Below, one piece after another: positions 5,896 through 8,748 of a stretch of DNA of 8,748 bases. The stretch is from Spirosomataceae bacterium (GTDB lineage Bacteria > Bacteroidota > Bacteroidia > Cytophagales > Spirosomataceae): assembly GCA_030731175.1 (NCBI GenBank), contig JANQUM010000113.1, forward strand, positions 1 to 8,748, read 5' to 3'. Below the pieces are notes generated by a model. That model did no database searches. It was given only the letters and a program-made list of their open reading frames with translations, and was not told where the DNA came from. The stretch's first letter is position 1; each line of letters begins with the position of its first letter. The translations under genes and the position numbers were made by a program.

Positions 5896-6867
5896 ATGGA
5901 AGATTCGAGGGAGCTAAATAAAAAAGTCCGGGATATATTTTTTGAAGTAAGCAAAATTGTAATTGGCCAGGAAAATCTGGTCAATCGTTTACTTATTGGC
6001 TTGTTTACAGGTGGTCATATTTTACTTGAGGGCGTTCCGGGTCTTGCCAAAACCAAAACCATAAATGCCCTCGCAAAAGCGTTGCGACTGAGCTTTCAAC
6101 GCATCCAGTTTACGCCAGATTTACTTCCCGCAGATTTAGTCGGGACGATGATTTACAACCAAAAGTCGGGTAATTTTGAGGTGAAAAAAGGGCCTATTTT
6201 CGCTAACGTTATTTTAGCTGACGAAGTAAATCGTGCACCTGCTAAAGTACAATCTGCTCTGCTTGAATCAATGGCGGAAAAACAAGTTACCATCGGAGAA
6301 ACGACGTATATATTGGATAAACCATTTTTAGTAATGGCAACTCAAAACCCTGTAGAACAAGAAGGAACTTATCCGCTTCCCGAAGCTCAGATTGACCGTT
6401 TTATGATGAAGGTTTTTGTGAATTATCTTGACCGCGATAGCGAACTCGAAGTGGTACGAAGAATCGCCAACATGGATTATGAATACGAGCCGCAGCAGGT
6501 TATTGATAAAGAAGATATTTTCGCCATTCGTAGCAAAATTAATCAGGTAACGATTTCTGAAATGCTCGAAAAGTACATCATCGAACTGGTTTTTGCCACC
6601 CGAAATCCACTTGAATTTGGGTTGAAAGAAGAAGCACATTATATTCAGTACGGCGTTTCGCCACGAGCAAGTATTTCATTATACAACGCTGCAAAAGCAT
6701 TGGCGTTTTTTGACGAACGTGATTACGTACTTCCCGAAGATATTAAAGCCGTTGTTGCCGATGTTTTCAATCACCGAATTTTACTTAATTACGAAGCCGA
6801 AGCAGACGGCGTTACAACTCGCGATATAATTCAGAATATTCTGAAAAACGTAGCAATTGGACGTTAA
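5896..6867 (+). CDS. MoxR-family AAA+ ATPase
   Basis: The 323-residue product is a cytosolic MoxR-type AAA+ ATPase, the normal size. It contains the family N terminus KIVIGQENLVNRLLIGLFTGGH, Walker A GVPGLAKT (46-53), Walker B ILADEVNRAP (106-115), sensor 1 MATQNPVEQEGTYPLPEAQ (147-165) with the arginine-finger region IDRFM (166-170), and VSPRAS near residue 256, where sensor 2 is expected. All ATP-binding residues are present. MoxR proteins usually act as chaperones that help mature or activate VWA/DUF58 partners encoded next to them. No such partner is adjacent here: prmC is 36 bases upstream, and the next gene downstream is on the other strand and overlaps the stop. The specific role is therefore unknown. 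Confidence 0.93.
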   Translation: MEDSRELNKKVRDIFFEVSKIVIGQENLVNRLLIGLFTGGHILLEGVPGLAKTKTINALAKALRLSFQRIQFTPDLLPADLVGTMIYNQKSGNFEVKKGPIFANVILADEVNRAPAKVQSALLESMAEKQVTIGETTYILDKPFLVMATQNPVEQEGTYPLPEAQIDRFMMKVFVNYLDRDSELEVVRRIANMDYEYEPQQVIDKEDIFAIRSKINQVTISEMLEKYIIELVFATRNPLEFGLKEEAHYIQYGVSPRASISLYNAAKALAFFDERDYVLPEDIKAVVADVFNHRILLNYEAEADGVTTRDIIQNILKNVAIGR

Positions 6868-7103
6868 AGAGCTGTTTCTGCCAATTCTCCAACGATAGTA
6901 AATTTTTCAAAAACCGAATCTGTGTGCGGCCCTTTTCCGAGTTCTGCTGTTAGGTCTTGTCCCGCCCAGTGCTCGTAATGCTTGCCGTTTCGCCAAAGTC
7001 GAGACTCGGTCACGTCATAGATTACGCCCTGAAAAGCCACCCAGATCTCGTCTTTATCCTGCCCGTTTCGTAGGGCTAATTGCTGTGTTGTGTATTTTTT
7101 CAA
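6864..7103 (-). CDS. Small cytochrome b5-fold heme/steroid-binding domain protein
   Basis: The 79-residue product is one cytochrome b5-like domain of the short bacterial type (COG4892-like). It has YTTQQLALRNGQDKDEIWVAF, GVIYDVT (26-32), SRLWRNGKH, the AGQDLT motif (47-52) and FTIVGEL near the end. Candidate heme ligands are His42 or His45 on one side and His60 on the other; which pair is used cannot be decided by reading. No signal peptide or membrane segment is present, so it should be cytosolic. The start is TTG at 7101-7103: no in-frame ATG exists before the upstream stop at 7131-7133, and the family normally begins at this point. Its stop overlaps the stop of convergent moxR. Confidence 0.85.
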   Translation of the reverse strand: MKKYTTQQLALRNGQDKDEIWVAFQGVIYDVTESRLWRNGKHYEHWAGQDLTAELGKGPHTDSVFEKFTIVGELAETAL

Positions 7104-7139
7104 AACTATGGTGGTAAAATTTGATTTGCATCAAAGAAC

Positions 7140-7183
7140 ATTTTGCGGCTTCGTGCGTTATTTTACTATCTGCTCCGCAAAAT
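7140..7183. repeat. Widely spaced perfect inverted repeat upstream of the cytochrome b5-like gene
   Basis: ATTTTGCGG (7140-7148) and CCGCAAAAT (7175-7183) are exact 9-base inverted copies separated by 26 bases. They lie in the divergent gap between the cytochrome b5-like gene and the lipoprotein gene. The right copy overlaps the possible minus-strand -7 box. It could be a two-site operator or the base of an RNA hairpin. Confidence 0.45.
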
Positions 7184-7185
7184 TA
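7178..7185 (-). promoter_or_regulatory. Possible -7 box of the cytochrome b5-like gene
   Basis: Minus-strand TAATTTTG fits TAnnTTTG and is followed by CGG, as is the box of the glycosyltransferase gene at 2987-2980. No -33 TTTG is well placed. It predicts a leader of about 70 bases that contains the left arm of the inverted repeat. Confidence 0.3.
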
Positions 7186-7194
7186 CTTTTACCG

Positions 7195-7227
7195 TTTTAT
7201 TATCGTAAGTATTATTGCGTATATTTG
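7195..7227 (+). promoter_or_regulatory. Likely promoter of the small lipoprotein gene
   Basis: TATATTTG (7220-7227) fits the -7 consensus exactly. TTTT (7195-7198), 21 bases upstream, is one base off the -33 TTTG. A start about 30 bases before the ATG at 7264 is predicted. Confidence 0.45.
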
Positions 7228-7263
7228 ACCTGTTGAAGAGGAAATCTATTAATTTTTATATTC

Positions 7264-7710
7264 ATGAAGAAAGCATTATCTTTAATCTCGTTGTTGTCAA
7301 TAACGCTTGTTTTTATCTCAGGTTGTGGCGGCGGTGTTGCTCCCGTATCGGAGCGGGTAGCCAAAGTTTGGTCGGCTCGTATCGTGAAACACGGTAGCAC
7401 GATTGTTTATAGCCGAGGCGGCACAAATAACTCAAGCCCGGGTTACGCAACTTACAGCTTGAATCTGGCATCTGCCCCAAATGTACGCCTCACTGAAGTG
7501 GAAGGAACAACATTTGCCGGAAACTATGAAGTACCAAGTGATACCCGTTTGGTATTGACAAACCTTTCACCTCAACCAACGGGCTCGAGTGGAAATTTAG
7601 AATTTACCATTCAGTCAATTGCCGAAGATGGTTCTGAAATGGTCATCTTAGGAACGGCTTACGCCAAAACTGGTGGAACTGTAAATACCTATACGTTAAC
7701 ATCCAACTGA
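7264..7710 (+). CDS. Small lipoprotein of unknown function
   Basis: The 148-residue product has a clear lipoprotein signal: MKK, a hydrophobic core, then lipobox ISGC (18-21) with Cys21 as lipidation site, followed by GGG. No acidic residue follows the Cys. The mature part (about 128 residues) begins with a segment like AKVWSARIVKHGSTIVYSRG and is rich in Thr, Ser, Gly and alternating hydrophobic residues, so mostly beta structure is likely. The pattern recalls small lipocalin-like lipoproteins of Bacteroidota, but I cannot assign a named family and no function is claimed. The gene appears monocistronic, with a promoter match upstream and its own terminator. Confidence 0.85.
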   Translation: MKKALSLISLLSITLVFISGCGGGVAPVSERVAKVWSARIVKHGSTIVYSRGGTNNSSPGYATYSLNLASAPNVRLTEVEGTTFAGNYEVPSDTRLVLTNLSPQPTGSSGNLEFTIQSIAEDGSEMVILGTAYAKTGGTVNTYTLTSN

Positions 7711-7732
7711 TAATCAGGCAACTAATTTTTTG

Positions 7733-7765
7733 AAATGACTTCCCAATCTGGGGGGTCATTTTTTT
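7733..7765 (+). terminator. Intrinsic terminator after the lipoprotein gene
   Basis: AATGACTTCCC (7734-7744) pairs with GGGGGGTCATT (7750-7760) over eleven base pairs, two of them G-U. The loop has five bases, and the stem runs into a tract of seven T (7759-7765). It lies 23 bases after the stop codon and separates the lipoprotein gene from tex. Confidence 0.9.
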
Positions 7766-7846
7766 GTTTATGACCTTATTTGATTAAAATGGAAAGTTGG
7801 TGTCAGCCGTAATTTGCCATTAATTCTTAACCTTCCCTCTAAAAAA

Positions 7847-8748
7847 ATGATACTAAAACAACTTCAATACATCTGCAAAACCGTTGGTGTAAGCGAGCAA
7901 AGCGTTAAAAACACCATTGAATTATTCAAAGACGGGGCAACGCTGCCCTTCGTGGCTCGTTACCGAAAAGAAGTAACCGGAGGTTTGGACGAAGTGCAAC
8001 TTGCCGATATAAAATCGCTCTTTGAGAAACTTGCCGAAGCCGATAAACGCCGCGAAGCCATCATAAAATCTATTGACGAGCAAGGAAAATTGACGGATGA
8101 TTTACTTAAAAAATTGAATCAGGCGTTGTTAACTCCAGAGCTTGAAGATATTTATTTGCCTTACAAACAAAAGCGTAAAACCCGGGCGACAATTGCTATC
8201 GAAAAAGGCTTAGAACCGCTCGCTAAAACTATTTTTGAGCAAAAAGAACGGGACGTTCAGAACCTCGCCAAACGTTTTCTGAATAAAGACGTAAACTCAA
8301 CCGAAGAAGCACTACAAGGTGCACGGGATATTATTGCTGAATGGATAAATGAAGACATTCAAGCCCGAAATGTGGTGCGGAATGTTTTTGAAAAAACGGC
8401 GATTGTTACCTCAAAAGTTAAAAAGGGAAAAGAGCAAGAGGGCGAAAAATTTAAAGACTATTTTGATTATTCAGAGGAATTAAAACGTATTCCTTCGCAT
8501 AGATTATTGGCAATTCGGCGGGGAGAAAATGAGGGCTTTCTCAAAGTGAAAATGGATATTGACGACGAGCGAGCGTTAAATTCACTCGATAGAATTTACC
8601 TGCAAGGAATGCCCGAATGCAAAGATCAGGTAGCCGATGCGTTGGAAGATGCCTTTAAACGCCTACTTTCATCGAGCGTTGAAAACGAATTTGCGAAGCT
8701 TTCTAAAGAAAAAGCGGACACCGCCGCCATCGAAATTTTTACCACTAA
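7847..8748 (+). CDS. tex: Tex family RNA-binding transcription accessory protein (5' part, runs off the end)
   Basis: The reading frame from the ATG at 7847 stays open to the window end, giving 300 residues of a protein that is usually about 700-800 long. The last bases look like TAA but are out of frame. Visible are the helical Tex N-terminal motifs: VSEQSVKNTIELFKDGATLPFVARYRKEVTGGLDEVQL (about 15-52) and LTPELEDIYLPYKQKRKTRATIA (about 98-120), both strongly conserved. The helical linker region follows, up to about residue 300. The YqgF-like, helix-hairpin-helix and S1 RNA-binding domains would lie beyond the window. Tex is a cytosolic nucleic-acid-binding protein linked to transcription and gene regulation. 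No strong promoter match is seen in the 80 bases between the upstream terminator and the start. Confidence 0.95.
   Translation, partial: MILKQLQYICKTVGVSEQSVKNTIELFKDGATLPFVARYRKEVTGGLDEVQLADIKSLFEKLAEADKRREAIIKSIDEQGKLTDDLLKKLNQALLTPELEDIYLPYKQKRKTRATIAIEKGLEPLAKTIFEQKERDVQNLAKRFLNKDVNSTEEALQGARDIIAEWINEDIQARNVVRNVFEKTAIVTSKVKKGKEQEGEKFKDYFDYSEELKRIPSHRLLAIRRGENEGFLKVKMDIDDERALNSLDRIYLQGMPECKDQVADALEDAFKRLLSSSVENEFAKLSKEKADTAAIEIFTT

Noticed and set aside
8741..8748. TAA at the window end as the stop of tex
   Set aside because: It is out of frame: the last full codon is 8744-8746, and the protein is less than half the usual Tex length, so it continues.
1..8748. Defence system, CRISPR array, transposon or prophage signature
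   Set aside because: No repeat-spacer pattern, transposase, integrase, toxin-antitoxin pair or nuclease is visible; the genes are housekeeping or envelope functions.

Overview
The window looks like ordinary chromosome from a member of the Bacteroidota. Its protein set and style resemble Cytophagales, but no genus can be assigned from sequence reading alone. Support comes from the AT-rich intergenic DNA, the absence of Shine-Dalgarno sites before most starts, several Bacteroidota-type -7 boxes (TAnnTTTG), signal peptides and lipoboxes, and gene families common in that phylum. There is no tRNA, rRNA, CRISPR array, transposase or phage gene. No gap between genes exceeds 160 bases.

Left part (1-2195): the membrane and stalk genes of the F-type ATP synthase, all on the plus strand, in the order atpB (3' half only), atpE, atpF, atpH. 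The gaps between them (113, 79 and 138 bases) are unusually roomy for an atp operon. They hold a strong hairpin after atpE, two hairpins plus a likely internal promoter before atpH, and what may be a degenerate intergenic repeat before atpE. A clear intrinsic terminator follows atpH, so atpA and atpG, which often come next, are not in this unit. The hairpins could help produce much more c subunit than b or delta, but that is inference.

Middle part (2215-4951): a lone family 2 glycosyltransferase on the minus strand faces the end of the atp cluster. From the region behind it, a secreted patatin-like phospholipase and then a DUF1080 lipoprotein (a family of glycoside-active, lectin-like-fold proteins) are read on the plus strand. 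Both of these are predicted envelope or exported proteins.

Right part (5002-8748): prmC (release factor glutamine methyltransferase) starts only a few bases after the terminator of the DUF1080 gene. It is followed by a MoxR-type AAA+ ATPase gene with no DUF58/VWA partner beside it. A small cytochrome b5-fold gene on the minus strand meets moxR tail to tail, the two stop codons sharing the palindrome TTAA. Next come a small lipoprotein of unknown function with its own promoter and terminator, and the first 300 codons of tex, which runs off the end.

Overall this is a housekeeping and envelope neighbourhood. I see no convincing new multi-gene system. The most interesting signals are regulatory: the structured gaps inside the atp cluster, the terminator abutting prmC, and the paired inverted repeat between the cytochrome b5-like gene and the lipoprotein.
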